From Sulfuricurvum sp. PC08-66 (GTDB taxonomy: Bacteria; Campylobacterota; Campylobacteria; Campylobacterales; Sulfurimonadaceae): 64,000 nt of DNA. Shown piece after piece: positions 34,518 to 43,422 of the stretch. A program made the position numbers and the translations under genes. The notes beneath the pieces were generated by a model. That model ran no database searches and was not told the DNA's origin. It worked only from the letters and a program-made list of their open reading frames with translations. Location: positions 1 through 64,000 of the forward strand of contig JQIT01000006.1 in assembly GCA_000830255.1 (NCBI GenBank), written 5' to 3'. Numbering within the stretch: position 1 is the stretch's first letter; each line of letters opens with the position of its first letter.

Positions 34518-35303
34518 TTAGCGACCTTTGAGGGTACGTACAGCCTCTTCGATATTATCTTGGCGCATGAAATGTTCGCCTACCAAAAAGGCATCGACAC
34601 CAATAGCATTGAGCTCTCGCACCTGCTCGTGCGTAGTGATACCGCTTTCGGCGACGATGATTTTGCCATTGGGAATCATTGGAATGAGCTTGGCGCTCAA
34701 GCTCATATCCATCTCAAACGTAGCAAGATTTCGGTGATTGATACCGATAATTTCACTGCCTGCGGCTATTGCCTTGGTCAAATCGCTCTTATCATGAATC
34801 TCTACTAGCGGCTCCATTCCCAACATACGCGAATACTCCAAGAGGCTTTTGAGCTCTTTGAGCGAAAGAGCTGTTGCAATGAGGAGCAAAAAATCAGCCC
34901 CATAGACAAGTGCTTCCATGATTTGGTATTGGGTGACGATGAAATCTTTGCGTAGTATTGGCAATGAAACGTAGCGACGCAACCATGAGAGATACTCGAT
35001 ATTGCCTTGAAAATAGTGCGGCTCTGTCAATACCGAAATGGCATTGGCACCGCCACGCTCATAGGCTTGACCAATACGCAACGGGTCAAAATCCTCTCGA
35101 ATGACACCCTTGCTGGGACTCGCCTTTTTGACTTCGGCGATGATTTTATAAGGATCTTCGGGCGTAGAAGCCAAATAGGGTCGAGGGTCGCGCGGAATCG
35201 AGCCTGCAAAAGCGATAGAGTGCTCTAGCCACTCAATCGAGAGCTTTTTTTCTCGCTCTTGGACATCCTCACGGGTGCGTTTGATGATTTCATCGAGTAT
35301 CAC
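34518..35303 (-). CDS. trpC: Indole-3-glycerol phosphate synthase
   Basis: 261 aa, single-domain TrpC. Conserved [52 protein letters not shown] and [12 protein letters not shown] supply the catalytic Lys and Glu residues of the (beta/alpha)8 barrel. It closes the indole ring in tryptophan synthesis. It is detached from other trp genes and overlaps the TPR lipoprotein gene upstream by 4 bases, as is common for scattered trp genes in Campylobacterota. Confidence 0.95.
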   Translation of the reverse strand: MILDEIIKRTREDVQEREKKLSIEWLEHSIAFAGSIPRDPRPYLASTPEDPYKIIAEVKKASPSKGVIREDFDPLRIGQAYERGGANAISVLTEPHYFQGNIEYLSWLRRYVSLPILRKDFIVTQYQIMEALVYGADFLLLIATALSLKELKSLLEYSRMLGMEPLVEIHDKSDLTKAIAAGSEIIGINHRNLATFEMDMSLSAKLIPMIPNGKIIVAESGITTHEQVRELNAIGVDAFLVGEHFMRQDNIEEAVRTLKGR

Positions 35304-36571
35304 TTGGTTCCTTTGATGCAGTTTTGGATGGCTTGGTAGTGTGCCTCTATTTCAGGCTCTTTGGTATCGATAAGCTTTTGCGCTTTTTGGATAATGCCAA
35401 GCGCCTTTTTACACTCTTTTTGCTTGTAATATCCCCAAGCTAGGCTATCGAGATAAAAAGCAGAATCGGCTTCGAGCGCCAATGCCGCATTGACATAGGC
35501 AATTCCCCCTTGTACATCTATCTCATGGTCGATGAGCAAATAGCCTAAGTAATTGAGATACAACGCCCTTGGCTCTTGCGCCACGGACTCTTTGAGGTTC
35601 TCTACGACCGTTGCTAGCACTTTTTTGGTCGCTTTTGCGGCATTGAGATAGAGTGCGATGGCGTATTGGGCTTGAAAATGGGGCGATTTGGTTTGGTCAT
35701 AGAGACGTTTAGAAAGACCAATAGACTTTTCGTAGGCGTTTTGCTCCATGTAGAGACGCAAGAGCAAATCGTCGTCAAACGCGCTCTCCTCGAGAAAGAG
35801 CGTCAACTGCAAAATATTGCGGTTGTAGCTGTAAGCTTTGACGACCGCTTGGGCATATTGTGCCTCTTGCGTGAGAGCGTAGAGGCGTTTGTAGGTTGCC
35901 ACTTGACCGTTAAGGTCGTCCATATCGCTATAAAATCCCGCCAATCGTTCACACACTTTGACGCTACAGCCATGAATGCGGCTGTGGCTCTCTAGCTGAG
36001 TGACCGCGCCCTTTTTGTCCCCTTGTTTGAGGTACATGATAGAGGTGTAATCGAGCAAAATATCTTCGTCGCTCTCTTGGGCATACGCCTCTTGCAAATA
36101 GTGCACGGCTTTGGCAAACTCATTGGCTACGGCATAAAGCCCCGCTACACGTTTGAAATCTTGGGGTGCTTGCGTAATCTCGACAAGCGTATGGGCACTT
36201 TTGAGGGCGCTTTGGGTTTGACCCAGAGCATGCAATGCCGCGATGTGAAAGCGCAACAGCTCTACGTGCTTTGGCGATTGCGCCAAAAGCACCTCTACTT
36301 CACTCAACAACTGCTCATACGCCTCGATACGAAAGAGCCTACGAAAGCGCTCTAGCATATATTCGCTCTTCTTGCTTTTGGTGTACATGTGGGCAAAGAG
36401 TTGGGCACTTTGGGCAAATTCGCCCGCCTCATCGAGTAATATCGAGAGAAAAATGTCGCTGTCTTCGTAGAGATAAGCTTTTTTATCTGCAGGTGTGCTC
36501 TCTTGCCCGAAATGCGGCGCACACCCCGAGATAACAATGAGTGCCAAAAACAGCGCTACAAATAGTCTCAA
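35300..36571 (-). CDS. TPR-repeat lipoprotein
   Basis: 423 aa if started at the TTG at 36571, which has AGAGG and AAGG ahead; the longer frame also begins at TTG but has no site. The signal peptide [17 protein letters not shown] gives a lipid-anchored N-terminus. The rest is helical with degenerate tetratricopeptide units (for example [20 protein letters not shown] and [20 protein letters not shown]). Such proteins organise envelope complexes; no partner is evident. Coupled to trpC. Confidence 0.8.
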   Translation of the reverse strand: MRLFVALFLALIVISGCAPHFGQESTPADKKAYLYEDSDIFLSILLDEAGEFAQSAQLFAHMYTKSKKSEYMLERFRRLFRIEAYEQLLSEVEVLLAQSPKHVELLRFHIAALHALGQTQSALKSAHTLVEITQAPQDFKRVAGLYAVANEFAKAVHYLQEAYAQESDEDILLDYTSIMYLKQGDKKGAVTQLESHSRIHGCSVKVCERLAGFYSDMDDLNGQVATYKRLYALTQEAQYAQAVVKAYSYNRNILQLTLFLEESAFDDDLLLRLYMEQNAYEKSIGLSKRLYDQTKSPHFQAQYAIALYLNAAKATKKVLATVVENLKESVAQEPRALYLNYLGYLLIDHEIDVQGGIAYVNAALALEADSAFYLDSLAWGYYKQKECKKALGIIQKAQKLIDTKEPEIEAHYQAIQNCIKGTK

Positions 36572-36601
36572 ACCTTGACCTCTATGGCTAAATGGTCTCA
36601 A

Positions 36602-37000
36602 TTATAGCCCAGCGTCACTTAATTTTTTGATGCCAGGACACTCTTGCAACAGCTCATCGAGATGCGTTCGGAAGTACTCCCAAAAGGGAAAAGTGCGACA
36701 CTGCGTGGGACGCACCTCATAGATGCTGCACCCATTGCGATTACGGTCGAAAAAGAGGCAATCATGCGACTCTCCCACTTTGCACTGACGTATCGAAAAG
36801 CGGTTTTTGACCTTGACCAAATAATCAGCGATGAAACTCGTCATATCGATGCCCAAATGGTGTGCGATGGCTTCAAACTCCCCTATCGAGGCAAAAATAT
36901 AGCCACTCTCCCCCGTGCAACAGCGCCCTTGGCAACTGTTACATGCGCTTGGGTCAAAGGCGTAGGGATAGTCGGGATGGGTTAGGAGGGGAGTTGGCAT
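36602..37000 (-). CDS. YkgJ-family cysteine-cluster protein
   Basis: 132 aa from the ATG at 37000 (GAAGAG ahead). The N-terminal CNSCQGRCCTGESGYIF and later CKVGESHDCLFF, GCSIYEVRPTQCRTFPFW are the YkgJ pattern (zinc- or iron-chelating CxxC...CC domain). Role unknown in detail. It starts within the end of the upstream methyltransferase gene, so the two are coupled. Confidence 0.87.
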   Translation of the reverse strand: MPTPLLTHPDYPYAFDPSACNSCQGRCCTGESGYIFASIGEFEAIAHHLGIDMTSFIADYLVKVKNRFSIRQCKVGESHDCLFFDRNRNGCSIYEVRPTQCRTFPFWEYFRTHLDELLQECPGIKKLSDAGL

Positions 37001-37680
37001 TTGATACTCTTCGTGGCGGTTTGGGTGTAGATGGCTTGGGCTTGGGGCGTATGTGCGCCACCTTGCACGGCGATAATAGGGGGCAGTGTGTGACACTTGG
37101 CCTTGGAGGATTTGCGTGCGCACACCATCACCAGCGAAGCGTTTTTATCAGGTGTCGGATGTACGAATTGGAGATACTCCACTGTGAGCGTAGCCTCCCA
37201 AAGTAAGCCCATTACACGCGGCGCATCCACAGCATCGTAGCAAAAGAGGAGCCGTCCACGCGGAGCCAAAAGCTTGGAAGCACGCGCCACAAAATTACCC
37301 AATGGCAAATGGTGCTCATAGCGTGCACTGTTGCGTAGTGCATGGGTGCTTTGGACTACGCCCTCGTGATAAAAAGGGGGATTGGAGACGATAAAATCGA
37401 ACGCTTTGTCAAAAGCATGGGTGAGAAAATCCCCCTCGATAAGGGTCGCATCGATGCCGTTGGCGTGAAGATTTTGACGTGCATAGGGGATGAACTCGGG
37501 GGCTTTTTCGATTTGCAGTAGCTCAATGGGAAAATCGCGCTTCAACAGTAGTCCTAAAACCCCACTGCCACTGCCCACCTCTAGCACGCTTCCTTTGGGA
37601 GCAAAACGCGCGATAAAGCTGTACAAAAAGAGCGTATCGCTGTTGAAACAGTACCCCTCTTGGGGCTGATAAATATCCAT
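36982..37680 (-). CDS. tRNA1(Val) A37 N6-methyltransferase-like protein
   Basis: 232 aa. Class I methyltransferase with VLEVGSGSGVLGLLL for SAM binding and the VSNPPFY motif of N6-adenine methyltransferases such as YfiC/TrmN6. The opening DIYQPQEGYCFNSDTLFLYS is typical of this group (QxxxGYRFSxDxxLL). Likely modifies tRNA. The extended C-terminus (KCHTLPPIIAVQGGAHTPQA) is also usual. Divergent from kdsB. Confidence 0.85.
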   Translation of the reverse strand: MDIYQPQEGYCFNSDTLFLYSFIARFAPKGSVLEVGSGSGVLGLLLKRDFPIELLQIEKAPEFIPYARQNLHANGIDATLIEGDFLTHAFDKAFDFIVSNPPFYHEGVVQSTHALRNSARYEHHLPLGNFVARASKLLAPRGRLLFCYDAVDAPRVMGLLWEATLTVEYLQFVHPTPDKNASLVMVCARKSSKAKCHTLPPIIAVQGGAHTPQAQAIYTQTATKSIKCQLPS

Positions 37681-37737
37681 GCGTTTGCTCTTTTTTGACC
37701 CTGAAGTTTGGGTATGATTTTAGCAAAAAGGGTTTAA

Positions 37738-38457
37738 ATGATACTCATTCCTGCTCGCATGGGCTCGACGCGCTTTCCTCAAAAAGTTTTGGCTGATATT
37801 GGCGGTGTTCCGATGGTCGTACGCACCGCACAGCAAGTTGCCACCGTCGATGATGTGATGGTCGCCACCGATGATGTGCGCGTCATGGAGGTGTGCCACG
37901 GCTACAATATTCCCTCCGTCTTGACCAGCTCCACCCACAAAAGCGGCACCGACCGTATCCACGAAGCAGTTACACTCTTGGGACTAGCCCCCGACACCCT
38001 CATCATCAATGTCCAAGCCGATGAGCCCTTCATCGAGCCAGCCATTATCACCCAACTCAAAAACCGCCTAGAGGCGCTTCAAAAAGCGCACGCCCCTTTC
38101 ATCATGGCATCGTGCTACAACACTATCAATGACGAAACAGCCCAAGACCCCAATCGCGTCAAAGTCATCCTCGACCACCACGAAAATGCTATCTACTTTT
38201 CGCGCTCCCCTATTCCCTTCAATCGAAGTGGAGCAGCCTCCTATTTTGGGCATTTGGGACTCTATGGATTTGATGTGCGTTCGTTGGGAGCGTTTTGCCA
38301 ACTAAGTGATGCGCCTATCGAGGATATCGAGAAGTTAGAGCAGCTTCGCGCCATCTATCACGCCCTGCCCATCGCGATGGTCAAGGTCACCTCGACCGCT
38401 TTTGGTATCGATACAGCAGAGGATTTAGAGCGTGCAAAGGCGATATTTTTGCACTAA
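37738..38457 (+). CDS. kdsB: 3-deoxy-manno-octulosonate cytidylyltransferase
   Basis: 239 aa. MILIPARMGSTRFPQKVLAD is the nucleotide-binding start of KdsB, with NVQADEPFI, RVKVILDHHENAIYFSRSPI and the final GIDTAEDLERA. It activates KDO as CMP-KDO for LPS assembly in the cytoplasm. ATG after AAAAGGG. Overlaps the convergent YiiX-like gene by 4 bases; the LpxH-like gene close by also serves LPS. Confidence 0.96.
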   Translation: MILIPARMGSTRFPQKVLADIGGVPMVVRTAQQVATVDDVMVATDDVRVMEVCHGYNIPSVLTSSTHKSGTDRIHEAVTLLGLAPDTLIINVQADEPFIEPAIITQLKNRLEALQKAHAPFIMASCYNTINDETAQDPNRVKVILDHHENAIYFSRSPIPFNRSGAASYFGHLGLYGFDVRSLGAFCQLSDAPIEDIEKLEQLRAIYHALPIAMVKVTSTAFGIDTAEDLERAKAIFLH

Positions 38458-39005
38458 GGTAGCGGCTTTGCCACGCGCAACACATCCTCGATAGCAATAA
38501 AATCCCTCTCCCATCGATGGGTACGTGGCACACGTATGCCCAACGGTGCAAAAATCCTATCGACCAGCTCTGTACAGTAGAGTGCATCGCTACTCTCTAG
38601 CGAAAAGCGCGTATCAAAAGGGAGTGGTTGAGAGAGTTGCGCCTTGAGCTGTGCCAAAAGTTTTGCCTCATCGATACCCTCGATACGGTAAAAGGCGTAG
38701 CTTTTTATCCCGTGCAAAAAGCCTTCGATAGGCTCCTTGACCACACCATCGAACCCTTTGTCTGGCTCTTGGAGTGCATGCACCACCCATGTGACATTGG
38801 CATCGACCCACACTATTCCCACGTGTGAAAAGCGCTTGTCATGGGTCGAAAAATCGCGTGCAATTTCGGAGAATATTCCCTCGCCTTGGCGAAAAATCAA
38901 ATCGCCTGTACGAAGCTGTTGTGCACCCAAAAATGAGGGGACAAAGAGAAGAAAAAAGAGCGCTTTACAGCCCCATAGGTATCTGGACAACTTCCCATGA
39001 CCCAT
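38454..39005 (-). CDS. YiiX/NlpC-P60-like cysteine hydrolase
   Basis: 183 aa from the ATG at 39005, within the end of the LpxH-like gene. An N-terminal hydrophobic segment (CKALFFLLFVPSFLGA) is a signal peptide. The mature part LRTGDLIFRQGEGIFSEIAR, then FSHVGIVW and SSDALYCTELVDRIF, shows the permuted papain fold of YiiX/YebB-type hydrolases, with His in FSHVG and Cys in YCTELV as the catalytic pair. Probably acts on murein or lipid substrates in the periplasm. Confidence 0.82.
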   Translation of the reverse strand: MGHGKLSRYLWGCKALFFLLFVPSFLGAQQLRTGDLIFRQGEGIFSEIARDFSTHDKRFSHVGIVWVDANVTWVVHALQEPDKGFDGVVKEPIEGFLHGIKSYAFYRIEGIDEAKLLAQLKAQLSQPLPFDTRFSLESSDALYCTELVDRIFAPLGIRVPRTHRWERDFIAIEDVLRVAKPLP

Positions 39006-39705
39006 CGTAATTTTCGACAATGGCAGTGCAGGACTCGACCCAATCGCCACAATTGATATAGTCGATGGTTTTGTAGCGACTGATTTCGACCTTGTGAATG
39101 TGCCCGAAGATGATACCGTCGTACCCTTTTGCCGTGACATACTCAAAAAGCATCTCTTTGAAGTTGGTTTTTTTGCTAGCGTAGCGCTTGACACCGTTTT
39201 TGACCGCGCGCGAAAAAGACCAATAATCTTTGCGACCCAACATCTTGCGCAAAATATTTATCGGGGTATTGAAGGATAAAAAGAGGTTGTACCACCAATC
39301 ACCAAGCTCTGCCAACCACTGTCGATTGACCGAAACGTTGTCAAATTGGTCACCATGCATCACCAAATAGCGCTTGCCGTTGAGCGCTTCGTAGGTCATC
39401 GATTCGACGATATGAATACGGTCATCGATACGAAAAGGCAAAAATCGACGCAAAAAGTCGTCGTGATTACCCGCAAAATAGTAGACATTCATGCCCCCTT
39501 TTGCTAGTGCAAAAAGGCGCTCTAGCACTTGGGTTTGGTGCTCGTGCCATGTAAATTTACGCTTGATAACCCAACCATCGATAATATCACCCACCAAGTA
39601 GATATTCTCACAGCTGTTTTGTGCCAAAAAATCGTACAACAACTGCGCTTTGGAGTAGCGCGTACCCAAGTGTACGTCTGAAATGAATATCGACTTATAC
39701 TTCAC
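38965..39705 (-). CDS. UDP-2,3-diacylglucosamine diphosphatase-like metallophosphoesterase
   Basis: 246 aa from a GTG with GAGGAAA ahead. Metal-binding motifs of calcineurin-like phosphoesterases are clear: FISDVHLGTRYS, LVGDIIDGW, FAGNHDDFLRR, VMHGDQFD, FGHIHKVEIS. This matches the LpxH-type group that cleaves UDP-diacylglucosamine in lipid A synthesis, though LpxH itself is usually a little shorter. Nearness to kdsB supports a role in LPS. Confidence 0.88.
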   Translation of the reverse strand: MKYKSIFISDVHLGTRYSKAQLLYDFLAQNSCENIYLVGDIIDGWVIKRKFTWHEHQTQVLERLFALAKGGMNVYYFAGNHDDFLRRFLPFRIDDRIHIVESMTYEALNGKRYLVMHGDQFDNVSVNRQWLAELGDWWYNLFLSFNTPINILRKMLGRKDYWSFSRAVKNGVKRYASKKTNFKEMLFEYVTAKGYDGIIFGHIHKVEISRYKTIDYINCGDWVESCTAIVENYDGSWEVVQIPMGL

Positions 39706-39764
39706 AATTTCCTCGATGATAAACTGCCCGATTATAACTTTTTGGTACCCACAAAATGCTGAAA

Positions 39765-40571
39765 TTATGCCGCTTGTTCTTTTGTGTTGGCGCGATATTG
39801 CAGGTAGTCAGAGATATTGATAAGTGCGTAGGTCACCGCAAAAATCGCCAGCCCTGGAAAGAGCGAGAGCCACCACGCTACATCCAAGAGCTCCTGCGCA
39901 TCACTGAGCAACAATCCCCAGCTCATTTGAGGCGGCATGATGCCCAGCCCCAAAAAGGAGAGTGCCGATTCCGAGAGTATGGCGCCACTCACCCCAAAGG
40001 TAAAAGCGATAAGGACAATGGGCATTAAAAGCGGCAAGATATATTTAAAAAGTAACTTGGTTTGAGAGAGTTTGGCTAGACTAAAAATTTTGATATAGGG
40101 CTTGGAGGCTATCTCGAAGCTTTGGGCGCGAATGAGCCGTGCAGTAGTCATCCAACCAGTCACCGCAATGACTACCACAAGCACCACAATCGAGGCATGC
40201 ACGTAGCTCAAAAGCGCCAAGAGCAAAAAGAGCGTCGGGAAGGTCAAAAAAAGGTCTACCACAATGACAAAAATGAGATCCATTTTGCCCCGCAAAAAGG
40301 CTGCCGTCACCCCAAATATAAGCCCAATAAGCGTCGCCAAAAGCGCTGAACCCACGCCAATAATAAGCGAAACTTGCCCACCGTAGAGCATACGCACAAA
40401 GAGGTCTCGACCCAGCCTATCGGTACCCATCCAGTGTTCCCACGAGGGAGCCTCCAAAATCGCATGCGCACCCAACGTATAGGGTGAATGGTGCACCCAA
40501 AGCGGTCCCACAAAAGCGGCAAAGATGATTATCGATAACACCGTTATCGATACCCAAGGCGCCCTACGCAT
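39765..40571 (-). CDS. OppC/DppC-type ABC transporter permease, without partners
   Basis: 268 aa, six membrane helices, with the N-terminal WMGTDRLGRDLFVRMLYGGQ motif and the EAA loop (ALSFLGLGIMPPQMSWG) of oligopeptide/nickel permeases. Its partner permease, ATPases and binding protein are not nearby. The ATG follows the flgK stop directly (flgK ends at 40572), so it could be transcribed with the flagellar genes. Function likely peptide or nickel import if partners exist elsewhere. Confidence 0.88.
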   Translation of the reverse strand: MRRAPWVSITVLSIIIFAAFVGPLWVHHSPYTLGAHAILEAPSWEHWMGTDRLGRDLFVRMLYGGQVSLIIGVGSALLATLIGLIFGVTAAFLRGKMDLIFVIVVDLFLTFPTLFLLLALLSYVHASIVVLVVVIAVTGWMTTARLIRAQSFEIASKPYIKIFSLAKLSQTKLLFKYILPLLMPIVLIAFTFGVSGAILSESALSFLGLGIMPPQMSWGLLLSDAQELLDVAWWLSLFPGLAIFAVTYALINISDYLQYRANTKEQAA

Positions 40572-42407
40572 CTACTGTTTGATGCCCAAGAGTGTGTTTA
40601 TCATCTGGTCGACCGTCGTAATAACTTTGGCATTGGCACCGTAGGCAGTTTGGTATTTGATGAGTTGTGTTAGCTCCTCATCGACGCTCACTTTGGAGAT
40701 AGCGTCATACTCTTTCTCGATGGCATTGAGTTGCGCAGTGTAGGTCTCATCTTTGGTAATAGCGATGCTCGTATTTCCTGCAATCTCTGCGGTAATACCG
40801 TCAAAAAAGTTACTAAAGGTATCGAGCACCTTGCCACCTTTGGCATCGAACTCAACCTTATTGTGTTGCAGTTGCAAGATACGATTGGCTACTTCGTTGT
40901 TGCCCTCATCCGCACGTCCATACGCCTTGATACGTGCGGGCATCTCATGAAATTCACGCTTGAGGGTGATATTTGTAGCATCCGTACCATCGAAGAAACG
41001 GTGCAAACCTATGGCACCAGCGAAATTGGTACCGCGGTCTTCGATAGCTATTGTGTAGCCCTCTTGTTGCCCCATCGTTTTGGCGGTGATACTGAGCTGT
41101 CCATCGACGTAGTGTGCGATAAATTTATCGTCAAAATCGTCTAGCTCATTGCGATTGGCATTATCATCGACGTTGGCATTAAGCTGTGCCAAAACAGACT
41201 TGGCACCGTAGGTCATAGTGGTACCCCCGTCTACTTTGACGGTACGTCGCCCCTTTTCATTGCCATCGACATCGTACATGATAAGGTCAAAACTACCCTT
41301 TTTGATAGGTAGTTCACTCTCTGCAAAAGAGGCATCTTCGGGCAAATCGAGCGTGAGAGAGTGCATCTCATCGATAGCCGACGTAGCATAGACATTATTG
41401 GTAGAAGTAATCAAAGTCGCCGCAAAAGAGTCGAGTCGATTGATATACTCTTGAATTTTTCCATTGGCAGGCAAAGCCGTCACAGCATCTATTTTATCCC
41501 CACGCAAATTGACAATGGCACCCAATTTTCCCGCTTTTACCGCATTGGTCATATCAAATTTATACCCATCTTGACGCTCATACATCATGGTATACATGCC
41601 GTTTGCACTGTTAAGTGTATCGAGCTTGATTTCATGAAACGTTGCGCCATCGACGATTGAAAATCCTCCGATACTCAAATTGTAGGAGGTGGTTCGGTCA
41701 TTGATATTGGTATCCATTGGGGTATTAGAGCGTAGATTGTACTTGGTAACCGTCGTATCGATAAGCTTGGAAATAGCCGATTCGAGTCTATCACGTTTGT
41801 CGCGCAAATCGTTGGCAGCATTGTCTGTGACTGCTTCAGCAACATTGATTTTGCTGTTGGTATCGGCAATCTCTTTTGCCATACGGTTTATCTCTTCGAC
41901 GTTGACCGCCAATTGGTCATTCAAATCGACCTGCATCGAGACCAATTTTTTGCGCACCTCTTGAATAGAATCGGTGAAATTTTTGGTCTCTTGGGCAAGA
42001 ATAGATTTTTGAGAGATATTATTAAAATCCTGCGCCACAGCCGCCCACGCATTCATATAGCTGTGAAAGTTGTTCTTGATACCGACATCATCAATTTCAG
42101 GGAAAAGGGTCGAAATCTCCTCGAGGGTTTTGCGGCTAAATTGCGAAAACTCTTTTTGTTGTTGACTCCCTTTGAGACGTTTGAAGACAAACTCATCGTG
42201 TATACGCGCTATCTCGTCGATACGCACACCCGAACCCAACTGCATATTGGGCGTATCCAAAGGTGTGCTAGCAGACAAGGCTACACGCTGACGTGTATAC
42301 CCCTCTGTCTCGGCATTGGCGATATTGTGACCTACGGTATTAATAGCGGTTTGGGTAGTCGCTAATCCCGTATAGCCGTTGTTGAGCGCGTGAAAAATGC
42401 TAGGCAT
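40572..42407 (-). CDS. flgK: Flagellar hook-associated protein FlgK
   Basis: 611 aa. The N-terminus (IFHALNNGYTGLATTQTAIN, VGHNIANAETEGYTRQRVAL) and C-terminus (SVDEELTQLIKYQTAYGANA, VITTVDQMINTLLGI) are the paired helical D0/D1 regions of hook-filament junction proteins. Central variable domain. Comes directly after flgN, its presumed chaperone (3 bases between stop and start). Confidence 0.96.
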   Translation of the reverse strand: MPSIFHALNNGYTGLATTQTAINTVGHNIANAETEGYTRQRVALSASTPLDTPNMQLGSGVRIDEIARIHDEFVFKRLKGSQQQKEFSQFSRKTLEEISTLFPEIDDVGIKNNFHSYMNAWAAVAQDFNNISQKSILAQETKNFTDSIQEVRKKLVSMQVDLNDQLAVNVEEINRMAKEIADTNSKINVAEAVTDNAANDLRDKRDRLESAISKLIDTTVTKYNLRSNTPMDTNINDRTTSYNLSIGGFSIVDGATFHEIKLDTLNSANGMYTMMYERQDGYKFDMTNAVKAGKLGAIVNLRGDKIDAVTALPANGKIQEYINRLDSFAATLITSTNNVYATSAIDEMHSLTLDLPEDASFAESELPIKKGSFDLIMYDVDGNEKGRRTVKVDGGTTMTYGAKSVLAQLNANVDDNANRNELDDFDDKFIAHYVDGQLSITAKTMGQQEGYTIAIEDRGTNFAGAIGLHRFFDGTDATNITLKREFHEMPARIKAYGRADEGNNEVANRILQLQHNKVEFDAKGGKVLDTFSNFFDGITAEIAGNTSIAITKDETYTAQLNAIEKEYDAISKVSVDEELTQLIKYQTAYGANAKVITTVDQMINTLLGIKQ

Positions 42408-42410
42408 TTA

Positions 42411-42839
42411 TTAGGCTCTAACTTCGAGGAGTGAACGGTGCTTAGGAGTGATTTTGCGATAGCCGTGCATCTCTACAGGCACCATACGCTCTAGTAGAGA
42501 GTTGAAAAACTCTGTGACGCTCAAGACCAAGCGCGCGTAGCGTTTGTTTTGGACTTTGAGGGTTTCGAGGTGCTCTTTGAGTTGTTTGAGCAGTGCCATT
42601 TGGTCTGGCTCCACGAGATGCTCTAGGCTCTCGTTGGGGTAGGCAGCCATGAGTTTGGCGATTTCATTGTCTAGGAGAGTTTTTTTGTTTTGGAAGGAGG
42701 TGATAAGCTCCTCTTTGAGGCTAGCACGCGAGAAGATAGCTTCATGATTGGCGATTTTGATATCTTCGATGTCTTGGTAGGTAAAGTTGATAAGAGAATT
42801 GAGGTCTTCGAGTGCTTTGGTTAGATAGTTGCCCAACAT
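42411..42839 (-). CDS. flgN: FlgN-like flagellar chaperone
   Basis: 142 aa from the ATG at 42839 (AGGGAG ahead). All-helical with heptad character (EELITSFQNKKTLLDNEIAK, ALLKQLKEHLETLKVQNKRY). Sequence similarity to known FlgN is low, but its place between flgM and flgK, its size and helix content fit the FlgK/FlgL export chaperone. Confidence 0.72.
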   Translation of the reverse strand: MLGNYLTKALEDLNSLINFTYQDIEDIKIANHEAIFSRASLKEELITSFQNKKTLLDNEIAKLMAAYPNESLEHLVEPDQMALLKQLKEHLETLKVQNKRYARLVLSVTEFFNSLLERMVPVEMHGYRKITPKHRSLLEVRA

Positions 42840-42855
42840 GGCAAACTCCCTTGGA

Positions 42856-43056
42856 TTATAAAAGCGCCTCTGCCATTTTTTTTGCGGTTGCATCCAAATC
42901 GATTTTGTATTCGCCTTTTTGGATAGCCGCTTTTAGTTCTTCTACACGAGAAGTTTGGCTTGGCTCTTGTTTGGAGGTAGTCGCCTCTTTGGCTTTGCCT
43001 CCACCGCTGTTGTTAAAGATAGCGCCCGCTTGCGCGCTTGAAACATTGCGTATCAT
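42856..43056 (-). CDS. flgM: Anti-sigma-28 factor FlgM
   Basis: 66 aa. Short, disordered N-terminus and C-terminal amphipathic helices (SRVEELKAAIQKGEYKIDLD, ATAKKMAEALL) as in FlgM, which binds and holds FliA until the hook is finished. ATG after GAGGA. Position upstream of flgN-flgK is standard. Short length is usual for the Campylobacter form. Confidence 0.92.
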   Translation of the reverse strand: MIRNVSSAQAGAIFNNSGGGKAKEATTSKQEPSQTSRVEELKAAIQKGEYKIDLDATAKKMAEALL

Positions 43057-43073
43057 GAAAATCCTCTATTTTT

Positions 43074-43093
43074 GAAATCGGGTTTTGATTATA
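43074..43093 (-). promoter_or_regulatory. flgM: Candidate promoter of flgM (sigma-28-like and TATAAT)
   Basis: On the minus strand CCCGATTT (43075-43082) resembles the sigma-28 -10 (CGAT core), and a TATAAT lies at 43088-43093 just upstream. No good -35 was recognised for either, so one or both may be used. Confidence 0.35.
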
Positions 43094-43121
43094 GACACTA
43101 TCGACCAAAATCCCAATTAGT

Positions 43122-43406
43122 TTAACTATTTCGCTTGAGATAGTTAAAAAGAAGTTCACTTAACCCAAAACTTCCACTGGCAGCTTTACTCATCTCATCG
43201 CGATACATCGATTTGTAGATTTTGTCCCCTGCATCTTTGCCATACAAGGGGTCTTCATCCTTCATCGAGTTATCCAACAAGGTTTTGAGCATCATCGCTT
43301 CAAACTGGTCGGTTTGCGCTTTTAACGCCACATCATTGCTATCCTTTGCAATTTTAGGCATTGTACTTTGTGCACTAAAAAGTGCCACACTTGTATCTAT
43401 ATTCAT
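43122..43406 (-). CDS. flgJ: Rod-binding protein FlgJ (rod domain only)
   Basis: 94 aa from the ATG at 43406, directly after AAGGAGGAG. It contains the rod-capping segment (KAQTDQFEAMMLKTLLDNSM, AGDKIYKSMYRDEMSKAASG) but not the muramidase domain of enterobacterial FlgJ. This short form is normal in Campylobacterota, where another enzyme clears the murein. Its start codon lies 17 bases after the flgI stop. Confidence 0.88.
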   Translation of the reverse strand: MNIDTSVALFSAQSTMPKIAKDSNDVALKAQTDQFEAMMLKTLLDNSMKDEDPLYGKDAGDKIYKSMYRDEMSKAASGSFGLSELLFNYLKRNS

Positions 43407-43422
43407 CCACTCCTCCTTGAAA

